Of a DNA stretch of 64,000 nucleotides, positions 55,439 to 64,000 are shown piece by piece. Source of the DNA: Pelagibius sp. CAU 1746 (GTDB lineage: Bacteria; Pseudomonadota; Alphaproteobacteria; Kiloniellales; Kiloniellaceae); contig NZ_JBDOQT010000001.1 in the NCBI RefSeq assembly GCF_039839785.1, forward strand, positions 806,001-870,000, written 5' to 3'. The position numbers and the translations under genes were made by a program. Each line of letters begins with the position of its first letter. The stretch's first letter is position 1. The notes under the pieces were generated by a model that saw only the letters and a program-made list of their open reading frames with translations, made no database searches and was not told the origin of the DNA.

Positions 55439-56938
55439 GTGCAGGAACTCACACACTTCATTGGCGGCAAGCACGTCAAGGGGACGAGCGGACGTACGGC
55501 CGAGGTTTTCAATCCTGCGACCGGCGAGGCCGAGAAGCTGGTGCCGCTGGCCAGCGAAGAGGAGATGGCCGCCGCCGTCGCCAACGCCAAGGAAGCCCAG
55601 CCGGCCTGGGCCGCGGTGAACCCGCAGCGCCGCGCGCGGGTGCTGATGAAGTTCGTCGAGCTGCTGCACCGCGACATGGACAAGCTGGCCGAGGCGCTGT
55701 CGCGCGAGCACGGCAAGACCTTCCCCGACGCCAAGGGCGACGTGATCCGCGGCCTCGAGGTCGCCGAGTTCTGTTTCGGCGTCCCGCACCACCTGAAGGG
55801 CGAGTACACCGGCAACGCCGGCCCCGGCATCGACATCTACTCGGTGCGCCAGCCGTTGGGCGTGGTGGCGGGCATCACGCCGTTCAACTTTCCGGCGATG
55901 ATCCCGATGTGGAAGTTCTGCCCGGCCATCGCCGCGGGCAACGCCTTCATCCTGAAGCCTTCGGAGCGCGATCCCTCGGTGCCGCTGATGCTGGCCGAGC
56001 TGATGATGGAGGCGGGCCTGCCCGCCGGCATCCTCAACGTCGTCAACGGCGACAAGGGGGCGGTGGACGCGATCCTCGACCATCCGGACATCATGGCCGT
56101 CGGCTTCGTCGGCTCGACGCCGATCGCCGAGTACGTCTATACCCGCGGCTGCGCCAACGGAAAGCGCGTGCAGTGTTTCGGCGGCGCCAAGAACCACATG
56201 ATCGTCATGCCCGACGCCGACCTGGACCAGACGGTCGACGCTCTGATCGGCGCCGGCTACGGCGCGGCGGGCGAGCGTTGCATGGCCATCTCCGTGGCCG
56301 TGCCGGTCGGCGAGAAAACCGCCGACGCCCTGATGGAACGTCTCATCCCGCGGGTCGAGAGCCTGAAGATCGGCCCCTACACCGCCGGCGACGACGTCGA
56401 CATGGGCCCGCTGGTCACCGCCGCGGCGCGCGACCGCGTCAAGGGGCTGGTCGACAGCGGCGTGGCCCAGGGCGCCGAGCTGGCCGTCGACGGCCGCGGT
56501 TTCTCCATGCAGGGCTACGAGAACGGCTTCTTCATTGGCGGATGCCTCTTCGACAAGGTGACCACCGACATGGACATCTACAAGGAAGAGATCTTCGGCC
56601 CGGTGCTCTCGGTGGTGCGCGCCAAGGCTTACGACGATGCCCTCGACCTGACGATGAACAACCCTTATGGCAACGGCACGGCGATCTTCACGCGCGACGG
56701 CGACACGGCGCGGGATTTCTGCGATCGCATCAACGTCGGCATGGTCGGCGTCAATGTGCCGATCCCGGTGCCGCTGGCCTACTACACCTTCGGCGGCTGG
56801 AAGGCCTCCGGCTTCGGCGACCTGAACCAGCACGGCCCCGACGGCTTCCGCTTCTACACGCGGACCAAAACGGTGACCTCGCGCTGGCCCTCCGGCGTCA
56901 AGGAAGGTGCGGAGTTCTCGATCCCCACCATGAAGTAG
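55439..56938 (+). CDS. mmsA: CoA-acylating methylmalonate-semialdehyde dehydrogenase
   Basis: 499 residues from GTG 55439, with gggagga upstream; this gives the family length. VAGITPFNFPAMIPMWKFCP, FVGSTPIAEYVYTRG and the active-site Cys in GAAGERCMAIS are the MMSDH/IolA hallmarks, and the general-base Glu of other ALDHs is absent as expected. Converts methylmalonate semialdehyde (valine, myo-inositol) to propionyl-CoA with CoA and NAD. Divergent from a LysR regulator. Confidence 0.95.
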   Translation: MQELTHFIGGKHVKGTSGRTAEVFNPATGEAEKLVPLASEEEMAAAVANAKEAQPAWAAVNPQRRARVLMKFVELLHRDMDKLAEALSREHGKTFPDAKGDVIRGLEVAEFCFGVPHHLKGEYTGNAGPGIDIYSVRQPLGVVAGITPFNFPAMIPMWKFCPAIAAGNAFILKPSERDPSVPLMLAELMMEAGLPAGILNVVNGDKGAVDAILDHPDIMAVGFVGSTPIAEYVYTRGCANGKRVQCFGGAKNHMIVMPDADLDQTVDALIGAGYGAAGERCMAISVAVPVGEKTADALMERLIPRVESLKIGPYTAGDDVDMGPLVTAAARDRVKGLVDSGVAQGAELAVDGRGFSMQGYENGFFIGGCLFDKVTTDMDIYKEEIFGPVLSVVRAKAYDDALDLTMNNPYGNGTAIFTRDGDTARDFCDRINVGMVGVNVPIPVPLAYYTFGGWKASGFGDLNQHGPDGFRFYTRTKTVTSRWPSGVKEGAEFSIPTMK

Positions 56939-57281
56939 GGCCCATCTCTGGAAATTGGGCTGCGGGCGAGGAGCGAAGGAGACAGTTACAAGAGGGGAGG
57001 TTATCTCGGGAGCTTAGGACCCCCGCGCGTTCTGGGAGGACGCGCCGGCAACCCAGCCCTAGAGTATTGATTTTTCGGTCAAAGACCGCATAGGCTTTTA
57101 CAGCTTTCCGGGCGGGAAAACCCGCAACAAAACGAACGAAAAACGGAAAGCAACAAGGGAGGCTCGGCTACGTGATGGTGCAACCATCGGAGCTGTGCGC
57201 GAAACTGGCGCCCCGCCGGGGCGCCGAAGCGGCGTCTGCGCAGCGCCGCAACGGATCGTCGGCCCGACGGAGCGTCAGGCC
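56939..57281. other. intergenic region between mmsA and the acyl-CoA synthetase gene
   Basis: A weak -35/-10-like pair (ttgatt at about 57067, ataggc 17 bases later) and A-rich leader (acgaacgaaaaacggaaagca) precede aagggagg, a strong Shine-Dalgarno near 57155. Apart from the short open frame at 57175-57285 I see nothing else. Confidence 0.4.
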
Positions 57282-57285
57282 ATGA
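57175..57285 (+). CDS. possible 36-residue leader open frame overlapping the synthetase start
   Basis: ATG at 57175 (or GTG 57172), about 9-12 bases after aagggagg, runs in a different frame from the synthetase and ends in TGA at 57283-57285, overlapping the synthetase ATG in the ATGA form. The product is basic (MVQPSELCAKLAPRRGAEAA start). This would couple translation of the synthetase to a leader. Alternatively the synthetase starts at GTG 57195 and this frame is chance. Confidence 0.3.
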   Translation: MVQPSELCAKLAPRRGAEAASAQRRNGSSARRSVRP

Positions 57286-59264
57286 GCGCGGCGCCCAGGA
57301 CCGAGGGGATGCCGCCGCCGGACATCGACACTTTTCCCAAGCTGCTGGAGTATCAGCGCAAGACGCGGCCCGGCGCGCCGTCGATCCGCGAAAAGGACTT
57401 CGGCATCTGGCAGACCTACACCTGGGGCCGGGTCGCCGAAGAGATTCGCGATCTCGCCGCGGGACTGTTCAATTTGGGCGTTCAGCGCGGCGACAAGGTT
57501 GCCATCGTCGGCGACAACCGTCCGCGTCTCTACTGGACCATGACCGCAGTGCAGGCCATCGGCGCGGTGCCGGTGCCGCTGTACCAGGACTCCGTGGCCG
57601 AGGAGATGACCTACGTGATGGAGCACGCCGAGGCGCGCTTTGCCGTGGTCGAGGACCAGGAGCAGGTCGACAAGCTGCTGGAAGTGAAGGAGCGCTGTCC
57701 ACGGCTGGAACAGATCGTCTACGATGAGCCGCGCGGCATGCGCCACTACACGCAGCCCTTTCTGCATCACTTCGACGCGGTGCAGTCCGATGGGCGCGAC
57801 TACAACAAGATCCACGGCGAATTCTACGACCGGGAGATCGCCAAGAGCAAAGGCGCCGACACGGCGATCATCCTCTATACCTCCGGCACCACCGGCAAGC
57901 CGAAGGGCGTGATCCTCAGCTTCGACAACGTCATCAAGACGGCGGCCAACGGCGTGAGGCTGGAGCATCTGACGGCCGCCGAGGAGACCATGGCCTATCT
58001 GCCCATGGCCTGGGTCGGCGATCATATCTTTTCCTACGGCCAGAGTTACGTCGCCGGCTTCTGCGTCGCCTGCCCGGAATCCAGCGCCACGGTGATGCAG
58101 GATCTGCGCGAGCTGGGGCCGACCTATTTCTTCGCGCCGCCGCGGATTTTCGAGAACATCCTGACCACGGTGATGATCCGCATGGAGGACGCCGGCTGGC
58201 TGAAGCGCCGGATGTTCCGCTATTTCATGGAGGTCGCCCGGCGCTGCGGCACGCGCATTCTGGACAAGAAACCGGTGAGCGCCGGCGACCGCCTGCTCTA
58301 TGCCCTCGGCAACCTGCTGGTCTACGGCCCCCTGAAGAATACCCTGGGCTTCACCCGCATCCGCCTGGCCTACACGGCGGGCGAGGCCATCGGCCCCGAC
58401 ATCTTCGACTTCTACCGCGCGCTGGGCGTGAACTTGAAGCAGCTCTACGGCTCGACCGAGGCGAGTGTCTTCATCACCATCCAGCCCGACGGCGAGATCG
58501 CCGCCGACACCGTCGGCAAGCCGGCCATCGACGTGGAGATCAAGATCGCCGAAAGCGGCGAGGTGATGTTCCGCAGCCCCGGCGTCTTCGTCGAGTACTT
58601 CAAGAACCCGGAAGCCACGGCCGAGACCAAGACGCCCGACGGCTGGGTGCTCACCGGCGACGCCGGCTTCTTCGACGACAACGGCCACCTCAAGATCATC
58701 GACCGCGCCAAGGATGTCGGGCGCCTCAACGACGGCGGGCTCTTCGCGCCGAAGTACGTGGAGAACAAGCTGAAGTTCTTCCCCGACATCAAGGAAGCGG
58801 TGGCTTTCGGCCACGAGCGTGACTTCTGCGCCGCCTTCATCAACATCGACCTGGTGGCGGTCGGCAGTTGGGCGGAACGCAACAACGTGCCCTATGCCAG
58901 CTACCAGGAGCTGGCAGAGCACCCGCAGGTCATCCAGACCATCAAAGCTCACATCGAGCGGGTTAACCGCGACCTGGCCGCGGACCCGCGGCTGGCGAGC
59001 AGCCAGATCCGCCGCTTCCTGGTGCTGCACAAGGAGCTGGATGCCGACGACGGCGAGCTGACGCGCACCCGCAAGGTGCGCCGCGGCTTCATCGCCGAGC
59101 GCTACCAGCCGCTGATCGAAGCACTCTATTCCGGCGCCGACAGCGCCTACATCGAGACCGAGGTCACCTTCGAGGATGGCCGCAAGGGCATGATCAAGGC
59201 CGACCTGCGGATCGTCGACGTCGAAACCGCGCCCGTGAGCCCGGCCATGCAGAAAGCGAGCTGA
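57282..59264 (+). CDS. AMP-dependent acyl-CoA synthetase (long-chain type)
   Basis: 660 residues from ATG 57282. The P-loop motif is TAIILYTSGTTGKPKGVILS, the adenine motif is LYGSTEASVF, and the hinge GWVLTGDAGFFDDNGHLKII followed by DRAKDVGRLNDGG. The N-terminal half and FAPPRIFENI are typical of bacterial long-chain acyl-CoA ligases of FAA1/FadD15 type. It begins a transcript with the liv-type ABC transporter genes, so an imported carboxylate is probably activated to a CoA ester. A family B repeat separates it from the next gene. Confidence 0.92.
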   Translation: MSAAPRTEGMPPPDIDTFPKLLEYQRKTRPGAPSIREKDFGIWQTYTWGRVAEEIRDLAAGLFNLGVQRGDKVAIVGDNRPRLYWTMTAVQAIGAVPVPLYQDSVAEEMTYVMEHAEARFAVVEDQEQVDKLLEVKERCPRLEQIVYDEPRGMRHYTQPFLHHFDAVQSDGRDYNKIHGEFYDREIAKSKGADTAIILYTSGTTGKPKGVILSFDNVIKTAANGVRLEHLTAAEETMAYLPMAWVGDHIFSYGQSYVAGFCVACPESSATVMQDLRELGPTYFFAPPRIFENILTTVMIRMEDAGWLKRRMFRYFMEVARRCGTRILDKKPVSAGDRLLYALGNLLVYGPLKNTLGFTRIRLAYTAGEAIGPDIFDFYRALGVNLKQLYGSTEASVFITIQPDGEIAADTVGKPAIDVEIKIAESGEVMFRSPGVFVEYFKNPEATAETKTPDGWVLTGDAGFFDDNGHLKIIDRAKDVGRLNDGGLFAPKYVENKLKFFPDIKEAVAFGHERDFCAAFINIDLVAVGSWAERNNVPYASYQELAEHPQVIQTIKAHIERVNRDLAADPRLASSQIRRFLVLHKELDADDGELTRTRKVRRGFIAERYQPLIEALYSGADSAYIETEVTFEDGRKGMIKADLRIVDVETAPVSPAMQKAS

Positions 59265-59323
59265 CGGTGATGGTGCTTCTCTCCATTTCCGCCCGGCATC
59301 GCAAGACGCCTGCCTTTCCACGG

Positions 59324-59419
59324 CTGTCACCCTCGGGCTTGACCCGAGGGTCCATGGTGCCCTCCGCACGGAGGGGTGAAGCGTCGGGATGGATGCTCGG
59401 GTCAAGCCCGAGCATGACA
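59324..59419. repeat. intergenic palindromic repeat, family B, copy 3
   Basis: Left half tgtcaccctcgggcttgacc followed by cgagggtcca, right half atgctcgggtcaagcccgag then catgaca; the halves are inverse copies and each is a hairpin. It sits inside the putative operon between the synthetase and livG-type gene. The centre ccctccgcacggaggg is a third small hairpin. Confidence 0.88.
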
Positions 59420-59448
59420 AGCGGTGTGTTGAGCAGGGGGCGTGGCGT

Positions 59449-60240
<792 letters not shown>

Positions 60241-60252
60241 GGAGATGCCGGG

Positions 60253-61269
60253 ATGAATGCTTCAGCCATGCGTGTCGGGGCTTGGGTGCTGCTGGTGCCG
60301 CTGCTGATCGCCGCCATCGGTCTCGGCCTGCAGGGAATGGCAATGCTGAGCAGTTCCCTGTTCTTCGATTGGGCGTTTTACCTGGAGGTCCTGACCGCCG
60401 GCCTGCTGCAGGGCGTGCTCTACTCCCTGGTGGCGCTGGGCTTCGTGCTGATCTTCAAGGCCTCGGGTGTCTTCAACTTCGCCCAGGGCTCCATGGTGCT
60501 CTTCGCCGCGCTGACCATGGTTGGTTTCATCGAGATGGGCCTGCACTGGACCCTGGCCTTCATCCTGGCCGCCGCGGCCATGGTGGTGCTGGCCATCGTT
60601 ATTGAGAAGGCGGTGCTGCGGCCCATGGTGAACCAGCCGCACATCATCCTCTTCATGGCCACCATCGGCATCTTCTACTTCCTCGACGGCTTCGGGCAGT
60701 TGTTGTGGGGCTCCGACGTGAAGGTCCTGGACATCGGCATTCCGAAGGACGGGATAACGATCCTCACCGGCGTCTTCGAATACGGCATTCAGATAAACTC
60801 CTTCGACCTTGTGGCCGCCTTGGTGGGCGCCGCCCTGGTCGCGGTGCTGGCGGTTTTCTTTCAGTACACCCGGGTCGGCCGCGCCCTGCGCGCGGTGGCC
60901 GACGACCATCAGGCGGCACTTTCGGTCGGCATTCCGCTAAAGACCATCTGGGCCATCGTCTGGTCGGTGGCCGGCATCGTCGCGCTGGTCGCCGGCATCA
61001 TGTGGGGCTCCAAGGCGGGCGTGCAGTTCTCCCTGGCGCTGATCGCGCTGAAGGCGTTGCCGGTGCTGATCCTCGGCGGCTTCACTTCGATCCCCGGGGC
61101 CATCGTCGGCGGCCTCATCATCGGCGCCGGCGAGCAGGTGGCGGAGGTCTTCCTCGGCCCGCTGGTCGGCGGGGCGGTGCAGGACTGGTTCGCCTACATG
61201 CTGGCGCTGGGCTTCCTGCTGTTCCGGCCGCAGGGCCTGTTCGGCGAAAAGATCATAGAGCGGATCTAG
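60253..61269 (+). CDS. livH: LivH-type ABC transporter permease
   Basis: 338 residues with eight or nine helices. GLLQGVLYSLVALGFVLIFK and FNFAQGSMVLFAALTMVGF are LivH motifs, and the EAA-like loop IIGAGEQVAEVFLGPLVGG follows. Inner-membrane channel half of the importer. Five bases separate it from livM. Confidence 0.93.
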   Translation: MNASAMRVGAWVLLVPLLIAAIGLGLQGMAMLSSSLFFDWAFYLEVLTAGLLQGVLYSLVALGFVLIFKASGVFNFAQGSMVLFAALTMVGFIEMGLHWTLAFILAAAAMVVLAIVIEKAVLRPMVNQPHIILFMATIGIFYFLDGFGQLLWGSDVKVLDIGIPKDGITILTGVFEYGIQINSFDLVAALVGAALVAVLAVFFQYTRVGRALRAVADDHQAALSVGIPLKTIWAIVWSVAGIVALVAGIMWGSKAGVQFSLALIALKALPVLILGGFTSIPGAIVGGLIIGAGEQVAEVFLGPLVGGAVQDWFAYMLALGFLLFRPQGLFGEKIIERI

Positions 61270-61274
61270 ACACC

Positions 61275-62354
61275 ATGTTTTATCGCGAAGCCGGACAGTT
61301 CAAGACCAGCTACGGCGCCGACCAGGCGATCTTTCCCATCCGCCAGGACCGCCTCGGCCTGCTGCTGCTCGGTCTCGTCGCGCTCTTCGCGGTGCCGGCG
61401 CTGGCCAACGACTACTTCCTCACCACCATCTTCGTCCCCTTCCTGGTCTTCGCCATGGCGGCCCTGGGGCTGAACCTGCTGACCGGCTACTGCGGCCAGC
61501 TCTCGCTGGGCACCGGCGGCTTCATGGCCTGCGGCGCCTTCTTTTCCTACAAGCTGGCCACGGCCTTTCCCGAACTGCACGTGGTCGTGGTCTTCCTCTT
61601 GGCGGGGCTCGGCACCGCCGGCGTCGGCGTGCTCTTCGGCCTGCCCTCCCTGCGCATCAAGGGCTTCTATCTGGCCGTCGCCACCCTGGCCGCGCAGTTC
61701 TTCCTGGTGTGGGTGTTCAACAAGTTTCCCTGGTGGACGAACTACAGCCCTTCCGGGGTCATCTCGGCGCCGCCGCTGGAAGTGCTCCCGGGTTACTTCG
61801 TCACCGGAAACGAGGCCAGCCCGGCCACCAAGTACGTCTTCCTGCTGGTCTTCGTCGCCGTTCTGGCGCTGGTCGCCAAGAACCTGGTGCGCAGCCGCAC
61901 CGGGCGGTCCTGGATGGCGATCCGCGACATGGACATCGCCGCGGAGATCATCGGCATCCGGCCGCTCTGGGCCAAGCTCTCGGCCTTCGCAATCAGCTCC
62001 TTCTACATCGGCATCTCAGGCGCGCTCTGGGCCTTCGTCTACACCGGCTCGGTGGAGGCGCTGGCCTTCCAGATCGACCGCTCCTTCCAGGTGCTCTTCA
62101 TGGTCATCATCGGGGGGCTGGGCTCGATCCTCGGCTCCTTCCTGGGCGCGGCCTTCATCGTGCTGCTGCCGATCCTCTTGAATAACGCGCCGGCGGCCCT
62201 CGGCCTGCACATCTCGGTCGAGCTGGTCTCGCATCTGGAGTTCATGATTTTCGGCGCGCTCATCATCTTCTTCCTCATCGTCGAACCGCACGGCCTGGCC
62301 CGGCTGTGGCAGATCGGCAAGGAGAAGCTGCGGCTCTGGCCGTTCCCCTATTGA
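61275..62354 (+). CDS. livM: LivM-type ABC transporter permease
   Basis: 359 residues. A soluble N-terminus of about 30 residues, then about nine helices with GLNLLTGYCGQLSLGTGGFM and the EAA loop FYIGISGALWAFVYTGSVEA, SFQVLFMVIIGGLGSILGSFL. These are the standard LivM segments. Pairs with LivH. A small hairpin (62369-62384) follows the stop before the substrate-binding protein gene. Confidence 0.93.
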   Translation: MFYREAGQFKTSYGADQAIFPIRQDRLGLLLLGLVALFAVPALANDYFLTTIFVPFLVFAMAALGLNLLTGYCGQLSLGTGGFMACGAFFSYKLATAFPELHVVVVFLLAGLGTAGVGVLFGLPSLRIKGFYLAVATLAAQFFLVWVFNKFPWWTNYSPSGVISAPPLEVLPGYFVTGNEASPATKYVFLLVFVAVLALVAKNLVRSRTGRSWMAIRDMDIAAEIIGIRPLWAKLSAFAISSFYIGISGALWAFVYTGSVEALAFQIDRSFQVLFMVIIGGLGSILGSFLGAAFIVLLPILLNNAPAALGLHISVELVSHLEFMIFGALIIFFLIVEPHGLARLWQIGKEKLRLWPFPY

Positions 62355-62368
62355 TCTGTCTTCGCGCC

Positions 62369-62384
62369 GCCGCTGGCCAGCGGC
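62369..62384 (+). other. intercistronic hairpin between livM and the substrate-binding protein gene
   Basis: gccgctggccagcggc, 6-bp arms with a 4-base loop, 17 bases after the livM stop. Could be a 3'-stabilising or partial terminator structure; too short to be sure. Confidence 0.35.
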
Positions 62385-62456
62385 AGGGGGCGATGTTAGC
62401 CTAGGATCGAATAACCAAGCCCTTGGAAAGGGCGAAAAAACCGGGAGGAACTTAGG

Positions 62457-63770
62457 ATGAGTTTTAAGAAGTTTGGCCTCGCTACCCTCGGCGCGGCGAT
62501 GCTGGCGGGCTCCCTTGCCCTGCCGGGACTGGCGGCCGCACAGGAACAGTTCGTGCCGCTGCTGGTCTATCGCACCGGCCCCTATGCGCCGAACGGCATT
62601 CCCATCGCCGACGGCTTCAACGACTATATGCAGCTCGTCAACACGCGCGACGGCGGCATCAACGGCGTCAAGTATTCCTGGGAAGAGTGCGAGACCCAGT
62701 ACAACAACGACCGCGGCGTGGAATGCTACGAGCGCCTGAAGGGCAACGGCCCGACCGGCGCCAGTGTCGTCAATCCCTACTCGACCGGCATCACCTATGC
62801 GCTGATCGACCGTGCCACCAACGACAAGGTTCCGGTTCTCTCCATGGGTTACGGCCGCGCCGACGCTTCCGACGGCACGGTCTTCCCCTACGTCTTCACC
62901 ATGCCGATCACCTATTGGGCCGGCGCCGACGTGATGGTGCAGTACGCCAAGAAGGAGTCCGGCGGCAGCCTGAAGGGCAAGAAGATCGCCCTGGTCTATC
63001 ACGACTCCGCCTACGGCAAGGAGCCGATCGCGACCCTGGAGCGTCTCTCCAAGGAAGAGGGCTTCCAGTTCTCGGCCTATCCGGTCGCCCATCCCGGCCT
63101 GGAGCAGAAGGCGACCTGGCTGCAGATCGGCCGTCAGCTGCGTCCGGACTGGGTCTTCATGTGGGGCTGGGGCGTGATGAACTCCACGGCCATCAAGGAA
63201 GCGGCCGCCGTCGGCTTTCCGATGGAGAAATTCGTCGGAGTCTGGTGGTCCGGGGCCGAGGCGGATGTGACCCCCGCCGGCGATTCGGCCAAGGGCTACA
63301 AGTCGCTGAACATCACCGGCGTCGGCACCTCGGCGCCGGTCTTCAAGGACATCGAGAAGATGCATGCCGACGGCAAGGGCGTCGCCGACAAGGCCAACAT
63401 CGGCACGGTGCTCTACAACCGCGCCCTGGTGAATGCCTTCTTCTACACCGAGGCGATCCGCATCGCCCAGAGCGAGTTCGGGGTGAAGCCGCTGACCGGC
63501 GAGCAGATCCAATGGGGCATGGAGCATCTCGACATCACCCAGGAGGCGATCGACGCGGCCGGAATGTCCGGCCTGCTCGGTCCGGTGAAGATCACCTGCG
63601 CCGACCACGAGGGCGGCGGCTCCGCCCTGGTGCAGCAGTGGGACGGCTCCAAGTGGCAAGCGATCACGGACTTTATCTCTCCGAATCGCGACGCCCTGCG
63701 TCCGGCCTACGAGGCATCGGCGGCCCAGTACGCCAAGGAGAAGGGCATCACGCCGCGCAGCTGCAGCTGA
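62457..63770 (+). CDS. ABC transporter substrate-binding protein (branched-chain amino acid type)
   Basis: 437 residues. Signal peptide with AMLAGSLALPGLAAAQ at about 14-29, cleavage after AAA. The mature part is a type I periplasmic-binding fold: EQFVPLLVYRTGPYAPNGIP, the ligand loop SYSTGITYAL-like NPYSTGITYA, and Cys pairs C77/C91-type (WEECETQYNNDRGVECYE) that could form a disulfide. Longer than LivK (about 345), in the size range of aromatic- or fatty-acid-linked binding proteins. gggaggaac Shine-Dalgarno is strong. The adjacent acyl-CoA synthetase suggests a carboxylate ligand. Confidence 0.9.
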   Translation: MSFKKFGLATLGAAMLAGSLALPGLAAAQEQFVPLLVYRTGPYAPNGIPIADGFNDYMQLVNTRDGGINGVKYSWEECETQYNNDRGVECYERLKGNGPTGASVVNPYSTGITYALIDRATNDKVPVLSMGYGRADASDGTVFPYVFTMPITYWAGADVMVQYAKKESGGSLKGKKIALVYHDSAYGKEPIATLERLSKEEGFQFSAYPVAHPGLEQKATWLQIGRQLRPDWVFMWGWGVMNSTAIKEAAAVGFPMEKFVGVWWSGAEADVTPAGDSAKGYKSLNITGVGTSAPVFKDIEKMHADGKGVADKANIGTVLYNRALVNAFFYTEAIRIAQSEFGVKPLTGEQIQWGMEHLDITQEAIDAAGMSGLLGPVKITCADHEGGGSALVQQWDGSKWQAITDFISPNRDALRPAYEASAAQYAKEKGITPRSCS

Positions 63771-63823
63771 TACGGCGTGCGTTTTCCGCACCCCCGAAGC
63801 CGTTTGGGGGACCTTCGAGGCAA

Positions 63824-63848
63824 GGGGGCGGTCCAGCGGACCGCCCCC
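63824..63848 (+). other. strong intercistronic hairpin between the binding protein and livF-type genes
   Basis: 11-bp perfect arms gggggcggtcc and ggaccgccccc with a 3-base loop, 53 bases after the stop. No T-run. Such structures usually raise the level of the binding-protein mRNA over the downstream ATPase. Confidence 0.6.
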
Positions 63849-63898
63849 GCGCCCCCAAGCCCCGGGAACCTCTCACTCTCTAGCGATTGCCAGATGCC

Positions 63899-64000
63899 AT
63901 GAGCGACGCCGCCAGTCTGACCCAGCCCGCCCCGGACAGCGCCCCCGGCGCGCCGATTCTCTCGGTGAACAACATCGAGGTGATCTACGACCACGTCATC
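63899..64000 (+). CDS. livF: LivF-type ABC transporter ATP-binding protein (3' end outside window)
   Basis: First 34 codons only. After a flexible 19-residue lead (SDAASLTQPAPDSAPGAP) the sequence ILSVNNIEVIYDHVI is the first strand of LivF-type ATPases. Position after livG-H-M and the binding protein completes the importer. Frame is open to the window edge. Confidence 0.85.
   Translation, partial: MSDAASLTQPAPDSAPGAPILSVNNIEVIYDHVI

Noticed and set aside
57168-59420. A 750-codon open frame antisense to the acyl-CoA synthetase
   Set aside because: Low-complexity composition and perfect overlap with a conserved enzyme on the other strand; a GC-driven shadow.

Overview
The window is 64 kb of GC-rich chromosome. 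It reads as an alphaproteobacterium of the Rhodospirillales type: RpoH, a CarD-family regulator, an FdxA-type 7Fe ferredoxin, an S4 protein and a SUV3-like helicase lie close together, an MCE/Mla transporter operon and a branched-chain amino-acid type ABC cluster are present, and palindromic intergenic repeats are scattered through the sequence. The species assignment is inference; no rRNA gene is present. Coding density is high, most genes are ordinary core or metabolic genes, and I see no prophage, insertion sequence or CRISPR array. Both ends cut genes: an SDR dehydrogenase on the left and a livF-type ATPase on the right.

Layout. 1-12 kb: SDR fragment, DMT exporter, Bax-inhibitor-like protein, an ABC exporter pair (ATPase and FtsX-like permease) divergent from the tesA-like esterase, a FIST protein, an aldo/keto reductase, an RNA cyclic phosphodiesterase, a second DMT exporter, a fructosamine-kinase-like protein and a low-molecular-weight tyrosine phosphatase. 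12-22 kb: a sirtuin overlapping a uracil-DNA-glycosylase-family gene; a SufR-like regulator divergent from a large Rieske protein; a small zincin; PCD/DCoH dehydratase; a TauD-like dioxygenase; an SDR; small uncharacterised genes; tRNA-Arg(CCT); and proline iminopeptidase. 22-30 kb: nuclease, M48 lipoprotein protease, Cache/HAMP adenylate cyclase, rpoH, a degenerate metallophosphatase, carD and fdxA. 30-42 kb: TerB-like protein, DUF938 methyltransferase, FAD oxidase, TauE exporter, S4 protein plus helicase, pcm, htpG, a DUF1223 protein and a transglutaminase-like protein.

42-50 kb: a phosphoglycerate-mutase-family phosphatase, two unrecognised membrane proteins, then a seven-gene operon. In that operon a SpoIIE-type phosphatase, an RsbW-type kinase and a STAS protein are joined by 4-base ATGA overlaps and lead directly into MlaE, MlaF, MlaD and a PqiC-type lipoprotein. 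This looks like a complete phospho-switch wired to a lipid transporter and is the strongest candidate for an undescribed system here. 50-64 kb: HU-like protein, aconitase, an alpha/beta hydrolase, a LysR regulator divergent from mmsA, and an acyl-CoA synthetase followed by livG-livH-livM, a substrate-binding protein and livF.

The other notable signal is at gene ends. rpoH and the S4 gene both finish in three tandem copies of their own last codons plus stop, with periods of 28 and 25 bp (both 3n+1), so the same short C-terminus and stop occurs in all three frames. A 20-bp array after htpG likewise puts a TAG in every frame. Three families of intergenic palindromic repeats are also present.
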